Source: Massilia litorea (lineage in GTDB: Bacteria; Pseudomonadota; Gammaproteobacteria; Burkholderiales; Burkholderiaceae_D). Taken from it: DNA of 64,000 nucleotides. The stretch spans positions 682,001 through 746,000 of the forward strand of contig NZ_CP062941.1 of assembly GCF_015101885.1 (NCBI RefSeq), in the 5' to 3' direction. The notes beneath the pieces were generated by a model that saw nothing but the letters and a program-made list of their open reading frames with translations, was not told the origin of the DNA and did no database searches. Of the stretch, positions 1-9,091 are shown piece after piece (position 1 is the first letter of the stretch; every line of letters starts with the position of its first letter). Made by a program: the position numbers and the translations under genes.

Positions 1-1603
1 CGCCGGCTGTCCAGGTCCGTGCATGCGACTGCAAGTCGATGCCCACCAGCTGGTAGCCGATCCTGGCGATGGCCAGGTTATCGCCCACGACCAGCGATTT
101 CGGCTGACCGCTGGTTCCGGCAATAACAGGGTCCTGGAGGCGGAATACGGTACTGCCGTTGTCGGTATCGATCGCAACGAGGCTGTCGTACTGGACCGTA
201 TAGGCGAAGTGGCCGCTGACTGCCGGCGTCCAGAGGCCGCCGGCAAACTGGATGCCCGTCCTCCACTCGATCAGGCTGGTCGTTGCATTGAACTTTTCCA
301 ATCCTGCGGTGTTGCCCATGTAGACGATGTCGCCGATGACCGTCGGTGCCTGGTGCAGCTCGGGTGCCGTATTGATCAGCGTCTTGCCGAGCAACTGGCC
401 GCTGGCCTGGTCGAAGGCCCACAGGAAGGAACCGCCGTTACCCGTCGAGCGCACGAACACCTTGCCATTCCCGGTTGCCAGCGGATTGGGGCCGGTGGCG
501 GCACCGATATCGTAGCGCCACAGTTCCGCGCCGCTCGCTTCGCTGATGGCGGACAGTTCCCATTTGCTGGCGCTGTTGCGGATGACGAACACCTTGCCGT
601 TGTCGGCGACAGGGGCGCTCGTCGTCATGCCGGCGCTGACCGGCTGGTTCCAGCGACGGCTGAACGCTGTCGGATCGAAGCTGGCGGGAACGTAGGGATT
701 CTGTGCGGCGGTCCCGTTGTAGGTGCTCCATGGCGACAGCGATGCAATCGTGCTCAGCGTCGTCAAGTTGATGGCAGGTTTCACGCTGACCTTCACCGGC
801 ACGCGCCACGGCGAGCCGCTCACGGGAGAGCGGCAGGTCGCCGGGTCGTCGTAGCACACGCGGAGCTCGAGCGAGCCGCTGTGCTCGCCCACTCCCAGCG
901 TCGACGCAGTCGCCAGGTCGGCGCTGAACTGGCCGCTCGTGAGCTCGCGCATCGACACCGGCGCGGCGAGTACGCCGGTGCTGTCGAAGACGGCTGCCCT
1001 GACGCCCTGCGTGAAGGGCGAAACCGCGCTCGCGCGCAGCGAGAACGACGCGGGCTCGCCCTGGTAGGTCGTCAGGTCGAATGTCGCCGGCGTCAGTGTC
1101 AGGCGTCCCTGCGCCTGCGTGGCCGTGGCGACAGTCAGCGTCACCGGAATCTTCCACGGCGAGCCTGCCAGCGGCGTGCGGCAGACCAGCGGGTCATCCT
1201 CGCACAGGCGCAGTTCGAGGTCGGTCGTGTAAGTGCCGGCTGCCGCCGCTTTCGTGTGCAGCTCAACGGTGTACTGCAGGTCCGAGACCTTGGTCAAGGA
1301 CATCTCGGTCGTAACCACGCCCTTGCTGTCGACGACCGCCGCGTTGAAGGGCTTGTCGAAGGTGCGGCTCGACACGGCGCTGACCTTGAAGCCGGCACTT
1401 TCGCCCTCGTAGGAGGTGACTGTCACCACGCCCGGCGTCAGCGTCAACCAGCTTCCATTCGTATTGCCCACCGGTTGGCCGCTGGTCCCCGGTGCCGTGC
1501 CAACCGAGCCGCCGCCTGCCGAGCTACCACCACCGCCACCGCCGCAGCCCGCGACCAGCGCCGCAGCCAGCATCCCGGCCATTGCCGATTTTCCGAAAAC
1601 CAT
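1..1603 (-). CDS. PQQ-like beta-propeller lipoprotein (3' end outside window)
   Basis: The reading frame is open from an ATG at 1603 to the window edge, so the C-terminus is missing. A GGAGAG Shine-Dalgarno lies just upstream. The N-terminus is a lipoprotein signal (MLAAALVAGC) followed by a Gly/Ser linker. Residues of about 50-270 contain two similar beta-rich segments sharing L-R-x-C-x-D-(D)-P and S-P-W-(K/R)-(I/V)-P-V. After about residue 300, PQQ/quinoprotein-type blades appear (for example ELWRYD, FLWAFDQASGQLLG and LVAIDTDNGSTVF). It is probably an outer-membrane or periplasmic lipoprotein with a protein- or ligand-binding propeller; no enzyme activity can be assigned. The AT-rich stretch at 1611-1690 upstream likely carries its promoter. 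Confidence 0.85.
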   Translation of the reverse strand, partial: MVFGKSAMAGMLAAALVAGCGGGGGGSSAGGGSVGTAPGTSGQPVGNTNGSWLTLTPGVVTVTSYEGESAGFKVSAVSSRTFDKPFNAAVVDSKGVVTTEMSLTKVSDLQYTVELHTKAAAAGTYTTDLELRLCEDDPLVCRTPLAGSPWKIPVTLTVATATQAQGRLTLTPATFDLTTYQGEPASFSLRASAVSPFTQGVRAAVFDSTGVLAAPVSMRELTSGQFSADLATASTLGVGEHSGSLELRVCYDDPATCRSPVSGSPWRVPVKVSVKPAINLTTLSTIASLSPWSTYNGTAAQNPYVPASFDPTAFSRRWNQPVSAGMTTSAPVADNGKVFVIRNSASKWELSAISEASGAELWRYDIGAATGPNPLATGNGKVFVRSTGNGGSFLWAFDQASGQLLGKTLINTAPELHQAPTVIGDIVYMGNTAGLEKFNATTSLIEWRTGIQFAGGLWTPAVSGHFAYTVQYDSLVAIDTDNGSTVFRLQDPVIAGTSGQPKSLVVGDNLAIARIGYQLVGIDLQSHARTWTAG

Positions 1604-1724
1604 GCTCTCCACCTGTCATTTTATTATTAAAAATAAGAAACAAAATTATAAAGGCGAAGTTTTCTTAAAGATAACTTTTATTTTTTACTGACGTGTGGAA
1701 ACGACAGGCCGGGCTCCGCCGCCG

Positions 1725-1925
1725 TCAGCGCCGGAACATCCAGAGAATGACCGAAACGACGATCGAGATGACGATGCAGGTGACGATCGGAAAATGAAAA
1801 CTGAAGCCTTCGCGCACGATGTGGATGTCGCCCGGCAGGCGCCCGAAGGGCAGCCGGCGCAGCCAGGGCCAGGCCAGCCCGACGGCGGCAATGACGAGGC
1901 CGATGACGATCAGTGTGCGCTGCAT
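1725..1925 (-). CDS. DUF2905 family small membrane protein
   Basis: This is a 66-residue protein with two hydrophobic helices (about residues 5-20 and 45-62). Between them is the conserved P-W-L-x-R-L-P-x-G-R-L-P-G-D-I pattern and the central F-x-F-x-x-P-I-x-T-C stretch typical of DUF2905. Its length is usual for the family. The ATG has no Shine-Dalgarno of its own and lies inside a short upstream ORF (1910-1993) that has a good one, so translation may be coupled. Function is unknown in the family. Confidence 0.85.
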   Translation of the reverse strand: MQRTLIVIGLVIAAVGLAWPWLRRLPFGRLPGDIHIVREGFSFHFPIVTCIVISIVVSVILWMFRR

Positions 1926-1993
1926 CGGGCTGCCTGCGAAGAAATGTCTCTCAAGGCTGCTTGTCTGGCCTTGTTTTCTTGCTCGTTTGCCAT
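1910..1993 (-). CDS. Putative 27-residue leader ORF overlapping the DUF2905 start
   Basis: An ATG at 1993 is preceded by an ideal Shine-Dalgarno (CAGGAG, 7 nt away) and opens a 27-codon, Lys/Gln/Ala-rich frame. It stops at 1910-1912, 14 bases inside the DUF2905 gene, whose ATG has no ribosome site. The geometry suggests a translational coupling leader, or the product may be a short peptide. No similarity is recognised, so it could also be a chance ORF using a Shine-Dalgarno that serves a longer leader. Confidence 0.4.
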   Translation of the reverse strand: MANEQENKARQAALRDISSQAARCSAH

Positions 1994-2397
1994 AGTCGAT
2001 CTCCTGTTGATGGATTGCGTCATCGACTTCGATTCTGCCCCAGGCCGCCCCCGCACGGGCGCGCGCATGCGGTTCGGAACGGTGCGTCGGGGTAATGGAC
2101 CCTGGTGCTACACTGGATCAACGCGACGATCGTGCAGATGAACCTTCCGTCAAGCTCATCCGTATTCCGCCCTCCGTCACGGCGGTCGATCCATCGACAG
2201 GGTGCCAGCTTGTCCTGTACTGGCCTGGCGCCGGTCCGCGCAGTGCCCATGACGGGTGTGCGCAGGCGTCGACGGATCCTGACAGGGCTCATCTGTATGC
2301 GATTGCCAGTCTTATGCGTTCGCACTCGTGCCGCGCCGAGCATCGCCTGGTTGCGGGATCGAACATCATTCATGATTCATTACTGACAGGGGGTAGC
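1994..2397. other. 404-base intergenic region, no convincing gene
   Basis: This gap lies between the divergent DUF2905 unit and the host-attachment gene. Open frames exist on both strands but show no Shine-Dalgarno, no recognisable domain and an Arg/Ser/Pro-rich composition typical of shadow frames. It should contain two divergent promoters; I see no clear consensus hexamers or stem-loop. Confidence 0.5.
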
Positions 2398-2907
2398 ATG
2401 CCAACAACCTGGATTATCACGGCCAATGCGGGCCGGGCAAGGTTCTTCTCCGAGGACGGTCCAGCAGAACCACTGCAAGAACTGGAAGACATGATCAACA
2501 ACGGCGCGCGCCTGCGGGCGCAGGAAGCCGAAACCGACCAGCTCGGGACCCTGGCTGCCGGCAAGAGCGGCCACAACATCGGCGGGGCGCAAGGAGGCCC
2601 GGCCCAGCACAACGCAGCCGCCGGGGCGCCGAACAGCCAATACGAACCGAACCAGACCCCGGCCGAGCACGAAACCGAGCTGTTCGCGAAGGACCTCTCG
2701 CAATATCTGCTGAAAGCCCAGCAGGAAGGCCGTTACCAGCAGCTCGTGCTGTCGGCGTCGCCGCAATTCCTCGGTACGCTGCGCAACAATCTCGACCCGC
2801 ACGTCAAGGCCGTGATCAAGCAGGAATTCAACAAGGACTACACGCAAGTGCCCGTCCACCAGCTGCGCGAGCAGCTGCAGGCGGCCCAGGCCAAGTCCGC
2901 AGGATAA
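2398..2907 (+). CDS. Host attachment protein family (Host_attach)
   Basis: The product is 169 residues. It opens with the typical W-I-I-T-A-N-A-G-R-A-R-F-F block, has a Gly/Ala/Asn/Gln-rich variable middle (about 55-95), and ends with an L-V-L-x-A-x-P-x-F-L-G-x-L-R block. This is the plan of the family named after the Agrobacterium host-attachment protein. The start at 2398 is chosen because GGGGG sits 4 bases upstream and the conserved N-terminus begins there; the frame is open further upstream without homologous sequence. The biochemical function is unknown and members are probably cytoplasmic. A strong terminator follows. Confidence 0.85.
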   Translation: MPTTWIITANAGRARFFSEDGPAEPLQELEDMINNGARLRAQEAETDQLGTLAAGKSGHNIGGAQGGPAQHNAAAGAPNSQYEPNQTPAEHETELFAKDLSQYLLKAQQEGRYQQLVLSASPQFLGTLRNNLDPHVKAVIKQEFNKDYTQVPVHQLREQLQAAQAKSAG

Positions 2908-2933
2908 ATCCCGCGCGCGGCCAGCCGCATCAT

Positions 2934-2960
2934 GCCAGCCCTCCGCGGCTGGCTTTTTTT
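2934..2960 (+). terminator. Rho-independent terminator after host-attachment gene
   Basis: The 7-bp stem GCCAGCC/GGCTGGC with a 6-base loop is followed by seven T. It lies 27 bases past the stop codon. Confidence 0.85.
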
Positions 2961-3054
2961 CGTCCGCACCAAGGCTGCAAGGGCGCGCTGTGATTCGTGC
3001 GGCCGGGTTTGTCATTGAGCCCTACCATGGCGGTATCGAAGAACGAGGATCACC

Positions 3055-3633
3055 ATGAACAAGCGCTTGACTCCCGCCCTGATCAAGGGAACCCTGCTGG
3101 CCTCCGTCGTCCTGGTCGGCATGAAGGCCTGGGCCGCCAGCAAGGAGGCGAACCCGCGCAGCGACCTGGCGACCATCCCCTCGCTCGACCTGCCGCGCTA
3201 CCTCGGCGAGTGGTATGAGATCGCGAAGTTCCCGAACCGTTTCCAGCGCAAGTGCGCCGGTTTCACGAAGGCGACCTACACCGCCCTGCCCGACGGCCGG
3301 GTGCAGGTCGAGAACCGCTGCCGCCTGGCCGACGGCGGGACCGATGTCGCCATCGGCGTGGCGCGCCAGGTCGGCGGCGCCGATTCGCCGCGCCTGAAAG
3401 TGCGCTTCGCCCCGGCCGCGTTGTCCTTCATCCCGCAAGTCTGGGGCGACTACTGGATCATCGACCTCGACCGCGACTATGGGCTGGCGGCGGTCAGCGA
3501 ACCGGGGCGCGACTACCTGTGGATTCTCTCGCGCACGCCGACGGTGAAAAAATCGGCCTATGACGCGCTCGTGGCGCGCCTGTCGGGCCAGGGACTCGAC
3601 GTGCGCAAGCTGGTGCCCACGCCCCAGGAGTGA
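3055..3633 (+). CDS. Lipocalin (Blc-like)
   Basis: This 192-residue exported lipocalin has a signal peptide (residues 1-27, ending A-W-A-A). The family G-x-W motif lies in L-G-E-W-Y-E-I-A-K-F-P-N-R-F, and the second conserved block is the D-Y-x-W-I-I-D-L-D and Y-L-W-I-L-S-R-T-P region. These are Blc signatures. Unlike E. coli Blc there is no lipobox cysteine, so the protein should be soluble in the periplasm. Lipocalins of this group bind fatty acids or lysophospholipids and respond to envelope stress; the ligand here is inferred. Confidence 0.88.
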   Translation: MNKRLTPALIKGTLLASVVLVGMKAWAASKEANPRSDLATIPSLDLPRYLGEWYEIAKFPNRFQRKCAGFTKATYTALPDGRVQVENRCRLADGGTDVAIGVARQVGGADSPRLKVRFAPAALSFIPQVWGDYWIIDLDRDYGLAAVSEPGRDYLWILSRTPTVKKSAYDALVARLSGQGLDVRKLVPTPQE

Positions 3634-3861
3634 GGCGAACGACCGCTTCAAGTGTTGACTCAAGAACAAACATTCACCTGATCAATAACCGGCATCTGGA
3701 ATGTGAATTGGGCAATTACGCAATCGGCGGCGAGAATGGCCCTTCCACTTTTACCGCACCGGCGCATACCGCCGGCGCGGCTGCACCGTCATCGTCACTA
3801 CCGTTTCCAGCATGAGCTACCAGATCGCCAGCGCCCCTGACACCCCATTCGGAGTGGCGCC

Positions 3862-4791
3862 ATGATCGTCCGCGACCGTCCAAACGGCCTGCGCCTCTTC
3901 CTCACCATGCGCGGCTCGATCCTGCCGAGCATCTGGAAAAGCCTCACCGTCACCACGCTGCTCGCGATCCTGGTCACCTTGTCGCATGGGCTGTGGGGCC
4001 ACACGATCCACCTGACCACCATCCCCTTCACCCTGATGGGATTGCCGCTGGCGATCTTCCTCGGTTTCCGCAACAACTCCGCTTACGACCGCTACTGGGA
4101 AGGCCGCAAGCTGTGGGGCGAACTGGTACTGCGCAGCCGTAACTTCGCGCGCCAGTGCCTGAGCCTGGTCGACGACGAGGCCAACAAGCCTGCCGCCGAA
4201 CACCTGCGCACCCGGATGATCCGGCGCACGGTCGCCTTTGCCCATGCGCTGCGCCACAACCTGCGCCGCAGCGAGGCCGGGGACGACGTCGCCGCGCACC
4301 TGCACCCGGCCGAGTGGGACGTTATGCGCGGCCGCGTCAACCTGCACCAGGCGCTGATGCTGGAAATGGGAGAGGACCTGGCGCGCTGCCGGCGCGCCGG
4401 CCTGGTCGACAGCGTGCGCGCCGCCACGCTCGATGCGACCATCTCGGCGATGGTGGCGACCGCCGCCTCCTGCGAGCGCATCAAGAACACGCCCGTGCCG
4501 TTTTCGTACACGCTGCTGCTGCACCGCACCGCCTACCTGTACTGCTTCCTGCTGCCCTTCGGCCTGGTCGATACGATCGGCTACATGACGCCGCTCGTGG
4601 TGGCGATCGTCGCCTACACCTTCTTTGGCCTGGACGCGCTGGGCGACGAGATCGAGGAGCCGTTCGGCCTGTCGCCGAACGATTTGCCGCTCGACGCCAT
4701 CTGCCGCGCCATCGAGATCGACATGCGCGACGCGCTCGGCGACGCCGACCTGCCGCCCCCGCTCACCCCCGTCAATAACTGGCTGCGCTGA
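3862..4791 (+). CDS. Bestrophin-like inner-membrane channel (YneE/UPF0187)
   Basis: The product is 309 residues. The N-terminal R-P-N-G-L-R-L-F-L-T-M-R-G-S-I-L-P and the F-L-G-F-R-N-N-S-A-Y-D-R-Y-W-E-G-R-K-L-W-G block (about residues 72-92) are characteristic of bacterial bestrophins, as is the C-terminal L-G-D-E-I-E-E-P-F-G segment. Hydrophobic helices lie near residues 30-75 and 215-260. Bacterial members form pentameric cation channels; ion selectivity here is not known. The CoA-transferase gene begins 51 bases downstream and may be cotranscribed. The start at 3862 matches the family N-terminus. Confidence 0.9.
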   Translation: MIVRDRPNGLRLFLTMRGSILPSIWKSLTVTTLLAILVTLSHGLWGHTIHLTTIPFTLMGLPLAIFLGFRNNSAYDRYWEGRKLWGELVLRSRNFARQCLSLVDDEANKPAAEHLRTRMIRRTVAFAHALRHNLRRSEAGDDVAAHLHPAEWDVMRGRVNLHQALMLEMGEDLARCRRAGLVDSVRAATLDATISAMVATAASCERIKNTPVPFSYTLLLHRTAYLYCFLLPFGLVDTIGYMTPLVVAIVAYTFFGLDALGDEIEEPFGLSPNDLPLDAICRAIEIDMRDALGDADLPPPLTPVNNWLR

Positions 4792-4842
4792 CGCGGCCCC
4801 ACCCCCGGGCGCAGTACCAGGCCCACCAAGGCAAGGCGAAAC

Positions 4843-6354
4843 ATGAACATCGAAACCTACCAGGAGCGCATCGGCTGCCCGCTGCTGCGCGAACGTGTCA
4901 CGAGCGCGGCCCAGGCGGCTGAGCTGATCCGCGACGGCATGACCGTCGGCATGAGCGGCTTCACCCGCGCCGGCGACGTCAAGATGGTGCCGGCCGCGCT
5001 GGCCGAACGGGCGCGGCGCGAACCGTTGAAAATCACGCTGCTGACCGGCGCCTCGCTCGGCAACGACACCGACCGCCTGCTCACCGAAGCGGGCGCGCTG
5101 GCGCGCCGCATGCCGTTCCAGGTCGACCCCGTGCTGCGCGCGGCGATCAACCGCGGAGAAGTGATGTACATCGACCAGCACCTGTCGGAAACCGTCGAGG
5201 TGCTGCGCGCCGGCCACATGAAGCCGGTGGACATCGCCGTGATCGAGGCGGTGTGCATCCTCGAGTCCGGCGCCATCGTGCCCACCACGTCCGTCGGCAA
5301 CAGCGCCAGCTTCGCGATCCTGGCGGACAAGGTGATCGTCGAGATCAACCTGGCGCAGTCGCGCGCGCTGGAGGGCCTGCACGACATCTGGATCCCGAAG
5401 AAACGCCCGATGCGCGAGCCGATCCCGCTGATGTCGGCCGAGGGCCGCGTCGGCACACTCGCCATCGACATCCCGCCGGAGAAAATCGCGGCGATCGTGA
5501 TCACCGACCAGCCGGACAGCACCTCGGCCATCCTGCCGTCGGACGCCGAGACCGCGGCGATTGCGGGCCACCTGGTGCGCTTCTTCGAAAACGAGATCGA
5601 GGCCGGCCGCCTGACGCGCAGCCTGCTGCCGCTGCAGGCCGGCATCGGCACGATCGCCAACGCCGTGATGGCCGGCTTTTGCGACAGCCCCTTTGAACAC
5701 CTGACGATGTATTCGGAAGTGCTGCAGGATTCGACCTTCGACCTGTTCGACGCCGGCAAGCTCGATTTCGCCTCGGGCTCCTCGATCACGCTGTCGCCCC
5801 AGAAAAGCGCCCAGGTCTTCGGCGACTTCGGCCGCTACAAGGAGCGGCTCGTGCTGCGCCCGCAGGAGGTGTCGAACCACCCCGAGGTGATCCGCAGGCT
5901 CGGCATCATCGCCATCAATACCGCGCTCGAGGCCGACATTTACGGCAACGTGAATTCGACCCACGTCGCCGGTACCCACATGATGAACGGGATCGGCGGC
6001 TCGGGCGACTTCGCGCGCAACGCCTACCTGTCGATCTTCGCCACCAAGTCGACCGCCAAGGACGGCAGGGTCTCATCGATCGTGCCGATGGTCCCGCACG
6101 TCGACCATACCGAGCACGATGTCGACATCATCGTCACCGAGCAGGGCCTGGCCGACCTGCGTGCGCTGGCCCCGCGCGAGCGCGCCGAGGCGATCATCGC
6201 CAACTGCGTGGCCGCGCCCTACCAGGACATGCTGCGCGCGTATGTGCGCGAGGCGCAGGAGCGCGGCGGCCACACGCCGCACGTGCTGGAAAAGGCGTTC
6301 GCCTGGCATGAGCGCTATCGCCGTACCGGATCGATGCTCGAGAACGAATCCTGA
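4843..6354 (+). CDS. Succinate/acetate CoA-transferase or acetyl-CoA hydrolase family
   Basis: This 503-residue class I CoA-transferase moves CoA between acetyl-CoA and a dicarboxylate such as succinate. The first half holds M-S-G-F-T-R-A-G-D. The second half holds the Y-S-E-V-L-Q-D motif with Glu292 as the likely catalytic residue that forms the glutamyl-CoA thioester, and an N-G-I-G-G-S-G-D-F glycine loop near 385. The pattern and length match the AarC/ScpC/Ach1 group. Proteins annotated as acetyl-CoA hydrolase in this family are usually transferases, so acetate handling is the probable role. Substrate preference cannot be read from sequence. Confidence 0.9.
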   Translation: MNIETYQERIGCPLLRERVTSAAQAAELIRDGMTVGMSGFTRAGDVKMVPAALAERARREPLKITLLTGASLGNDTDRLLTEAGALARRMPFQVDPVLRAAINRGEVMYIDQHLSETVEVLRAGHMKPVDIAVIEAVCILESGAIVPTTSVGNSASFAILADKVIVEINLAQSRALEGLHDIWIPKKRPMREPIPLMSAEGRVGTLAIDIPPEKIAAIVITDQPDSTSAILPSDAETAAIAGHLVRFFENEIEAGRLTRSLLPLQAGIGTIANAVMAGFCDSPFEHLTMYSEVLQDSTFDLFDAGKLDFASGSSITLSPQKSAQVFGDFGRYKERLVLRPQEVSNHPEVIRRLGIIAINTALEADIYGNVNSTHVAGTHMMNGIGGSGDFARNAYLSIFATKSTAKDGRVSSIVPMVPHVDHTEHDVDIIVTEQGLADLRALAPRERAEAIIANCVAAPYQDMLRAYVREAQERGGHTPHVLEKAFAWHERYRRTGSMLENES

Positions 6355-6410
6355 CCGGCAAGGCAGGCGGACAGGCGCTATACTCGCCGTTTCCCTTGTC
6401 CTCGCACCTC

Positions 6411-6746
6411 ATGTCCCTGCCTCCCTGCCCCGTTTGCCAGTCCGCCTATACCTACGAGGACGGCGCCAATCTCGTCTGCCCGGAATGCGGCCATGAGTGG
6501 TCGGCGCAAACGGGTGCAGCCGCCGAGACGGCGCGCGTCTACCGCGACGCGGCCGGCAACATCCTGCAGGACGGCGACACCGTCACCGTCATCAAGGACC
6601 TGAAACCGAAGGGGTCGGGCGGCGTCATCAAGCAGGGGACCAAGGTCAAGAACATCCGCCTGGTCGACAGCGACCACGACATCGATTGCAAGATCGATGG
6701 GTTCGGGGCGATGAGCCTTAAGACCGAATTCGTGCGCAAGGTGTAA
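6411..6746 (+). CDS. yjdM: YjdM/PhnA family zinc-ribbon protein
   Basis: This 111-residue protein has an N-terminal zinc ribbon (C-P-V-C and C-P-E-C, residues 6-9 and 24-27) and the C-terminal domain with [25 protein letters not shown], matching E. coli YjdM (formerly PhnA). The start at 6411 is chosen because family proteins begin M-S-L-P-x-C-P; an upstream TTG is possible but not needed. The family is not the phosphonoacetate hydrolase that shares the PhnA name. Molecular function is unknown. Confidence 0.9.
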   Translation: MSLPPCPVCQSAYTYEDGANLVCPECGHEWSAQTGAAAETARVYRDAAGNILQDGDTVTVIKDLKPKGSGGVIKQGTKVKNIRLVDSDHDIDCKIDGFGAMSLKTEFVRKV

Positions 6747-6769
6747 ATCTAACTGCCGCACAAACGACG

Positions 6770-6798
6770 ACACCAGCCCGCGGGCTGGTGTTTTTTTT
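6770..6798 (+). terminator. Perfect-palindrome terminator after yjdM
   Basis: ACACCAGCCCG pairs perfectly with CGGGCTGGTGT and is followed by eight T, 24 bases past the yjdM stop. The convergent gene downstream ends at 6848. Confidence 0.9.
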
Positions 6799-6847
6799 GC
6801 ATACCGTGCCTGCGCAGGCGCATCCGCTGACGGATGCGCCCGCTGGA

Positions 6848-7501
6848 TCAGCGGCCGGTGCCGGTCGTGGTGGTGCCGGTGCCGGTGCCGGAGGTGCCGG
6901 TCGTACCGGAAGTGCCCGAGGTGCCGGTCGTGCCGGAAGTGCCCGAGGTGCCGCTGGTGCCCATCGAGCCACTGGTGCCGGTGCCGGTCGAGCCGCTCAT
7001 GCCGCTGGTGCCGCTGGTACCGGTGCCCATTGAACCGCTGGTGCCGCTGGTGCCGCTGGTACCGCTGCCCATCGAGCCGCTGGTGCCCGTTGCGCCCGTC
7101 GTGCCGCTGGTGCCCGAGGTGCCGCTATCCATCGAGCCGCTCGTGCCCGAGGTACCGCTGGTGCCCGACGTACCCGAGGTGCCGCTGCTGCTGCCCGAGC
7201 CGCTGGTCATGCCGCTGCCGCTGGTGCCGCTGGCGCTGCCGCTGCCGCTGGTGCCCATCGAGCCGCTGCTTGAGGAGCCGCTGGAGCCGCTGCTGCCGCT
7301 CGCGCTGCTGCTGGACTTGCTCTTGTGTTTCTTCTGCTTCTTGGCCGCGCTCTTGTGCGTGGTCGCCTTGGCGTGGTCGCCGGACTGTGCGCTCGCGCTA
7401 CCCGTCTGCTCGGTGCTGGTCGATTGTGCACTGGCGTTGAACGAAACTGCCATCGCGGCGGCAACTGCGGTTCCCAGCAGGCCTTTCAAAAGCTTATTCA
7501 T
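6848..7501 (-). CDS. Secreted Gly-Ser-Thr repeat low-complexity protein
   Basis: The product is 217 residues. A signal peptide (M-N-K-L-L-K-G to N-A-S-A-Q, residues 1-26) is followed by a Lys/His-rich basic patch (about 45-65). The remaining 150 residues are almost only Gly, Ser and Thr in degenerate G-T-S/G-S-M triplets. AAGGAG lies 6 bases before the ATG at 7501, which decides between two adjacent ATGs. Expected to be disordered and exported. The repeat is also degenerate at DNA level (units of GGCACCAGC type), so copy number may vary between strains. No function is known; the signal peptide resembles that of the DUF4142 protein at 54643-55386. Confidence 0.75.
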   Translation of the reverse strand: MNKLLKGLLGTAVAAAMAVSFNASAQSTSTEQTGSASAQSGDHAKATTHKSAAKKQKKHKSKSSSSASGSSGSSGSSSSGSMGTSGSGSASGTSGSGMTSGSGSSSGTSGTSGTSGTSGTSGSMDSGTSGTSGTTGATGTSGSMGSGTSGTSGTSGSMGTGTSGTSGMSGSTGTGTSGSMGTSGTSGTSGTTGTSGTSGTTGTSGTGTGTTTTGTGR

Positions 7502-7644
7502 GTTCATCTCCTTATATTGCATTTCGGGGCGGTGGAAAGCTCAACAATATCAATGACATACCGACATTATTGAAGTGGCCGAGTTTAGAGAGGTCGACGG
7601 GAGAGCAGCGCACGCTAGCCTTTTGGAAAGATATCCGACACTTG

Positions 7645-8913
7645 TCAGGGGGCCGCCACACCCCGCACTCCCCCTGTTGCGCCGACACCTGCGGCCCGTG
7701 CCGCCAGGGTGGCGATCTCGGTGTAGAGCGGCAGCACATTGGCCTTGTCGTCCGGGTAGACGCGGTTCGACAGGAACACGTAGAAGCTGCGCGAACCGGG
7801 ATCGATCCACAGCACGCAGCCGGTGAATCCCGTGTGGCCGTAGCTGCCGACCGGGAACAGCGTGCCGCGCGGACGCTGGGCAAACGGCGAGTCGATGTCC
7901 ATGCCGAGGCCGCGCAGCGCGGCGATACCCGGCGGGCTCTGCACCGTCGTGAGCAGGCGCACGCTCTCGGGCGAGAGCACGCGCACGCCATCGAGTTCGC
8001 CCCCTGCAAGCAGCATGCGCGCGTAGCGGGCGATGTCGCCCACCGTGCTGAACACGCCGGCCGAGCCCGCCACGCCGCCGATGCGGCGCGCCGTCGGATC
8101 GTGGACCACGCCCTGCAGCATGCCGCCCGCGCCGACGTCCGCGTGCAGGACCGGCTCGCCGACGGCGGCCGCCTTGTGCGTCGGTGCAATCGCGCCGGCG
8201 TCCATCCGGCGCAGCGGCAGGTAGCCGGTATGCGCCATGCGCAGCGGCCCGAACAGGCGCTCGCGCGCAAACACGTCGAGGCCCATGCCGGACACTTGCC
8301 GGACCAGCTGGCCGAGCAGGATGTAGTTGATGTCCGAATAGCGGAAATACGTTCCCGGCACATGGGTCACCGTTTGCGCGCAGGCCATGGCGTGGGCTGT
8401 CTCGTCGCCACGCCAGGCCGGTTTGCCCGGCAAGCCGGCCGCCAGGCCCGAGGTGTGGGTCAGCAGGTGGCGGATCGTGATCGCCTCCTTGCCGCCGCCC
8501 CGGCACTCGGGGAAATAGTCGACCAGTTTCGCGTCCAGGTCGAGCTTGCCGTCTTCGGCCAGCAGCAGGACCGAGGGCGCCGTCGCCAGCACCTTGCTCA
8601 AGGAGGCGGCATCGAACACGGTGTGCGTCGTCACCGGCGCTGGATCGGCCCCGTCATCGGCCTCGTAGCTGAAGCGGCCGTAGGCGCGCTCGTGGACGGC
8701 ACCCTCGCGTTCCAGGTGGAAGACCGCGCCCGGCAGGCGGCGCTCGGCGATCGCCTGGTCAATCGCGGCGTCGATGCGGGCGAACTGGGTGCGGTCGAGC
8801 TGGCGCGGCTGCGCGCCCGGCAAGCCGGTGCAGCCGGAGACGAGGACGGCGAGGCCGAGAGCGGCGAGCGCGCCCTGGTACCGGAGGGAGCGGCGGAGAG
8901 AAAAAGGACGCAT
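7645..8913 (-). CDS. Serine hydrolase, class C beta-lactamase-like fold, lipoprotein
   Basis: This 422-residue protein has a lipobox (L-V-S-G-C, Cys28). The penicillin-binding-protein fold motifs are visible: Ser104-x-x-Lys107 in A-S-L-S-K, a Y-S-D in place of Y-x-N (F-R-Y-S-D-I-N-Y), and H-T-G-F-T-G in place of the K-T-G block. This pattern fits esterases, D-aminopeptidases or peptidoglycan hydrolases of the beta-lactamase-related family better than a true AmpC. The ATG at 8913 is chosen because the signal peptide starts there; an extended frame upstream lacks homologous features. The substrate is unknown. Confidence 0.85.
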   Translation of the reverse strand: MRPFSLRRSLRYQGALAALGLAVLVSGCTGLPGAQPRQLDRTQFARIDAAIDQAIAERRLPGAVFHLEREGAVHERAYGRFSYEADDGADPAPVTTHTVFDAASLSKVLATAPSVLLLAEDGKLDLDAKLVDYFPECRGGGKEAITIRHLLTHTSGLAAGLPGKPAWRGDETAHAMACAQTVTHVPGTYFRYSDINYILLGQLVRQVSGMGLDVFARERLFGPLRMAHTGYLPLRRMDAGAIAPTHKAAAVGEPVLHADVGAGGMLQGVVHDPTARRIGGVAGSAGVFSTVGDIARYARMLLAGGELDGVRVLSPESVRLLTTVQSPPGIAALRGLGMDIDSPFAQRPRGTLFPVGSYGHTGFTGCVLWIDPGSRSFYVFLSNRVYPDDKANVLPLYTEIATLAARAAGVGATGGVRGVAAP

Positions 8914-9091
8914 GGAAAACCTGGGCAGGAAGAGATGGCGGACGCGGCGCGGGCGCAGAAGCGGGCGCAAGGCCGGGCGAAGAAACTGGCCATGATAGGC
9001 AGGCAAATTCTGCCGGTCAATCTTTACGCCGGCGCCCCGCCGCGCCACGGTTTCGTGGCGTCGCCAGCGAAAAAAAATCCTTCGGCGTATC

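Noticed and set aside
23..1630. 535-codon plus-strand frame opposite the PQQ-type lipoprotein
   Set aside because: Arg/Ala-rich shadow of the real minus-strand gene, no domain and no ribosome site.
2020..2373. 117-codon minus-strand frame in the intergenic region
   Set aside because: Arg-rich, no Shine-Dalgarno, no family resemblance.
3817..5979. 720-codon minus-strand frame opposite the bestrophin and CoA-transferase genes
   Set aside because: It spans two recognised genes in antisense with an Arg/His/Gly-rich composition.
6834..7556. 240-codon plus-strand Val/Pro repeat frame
   Set aside because: Artefact of the stop-free nucleotide repeat; the opposite strand has the signal peptide and Shine-Dalgarno.
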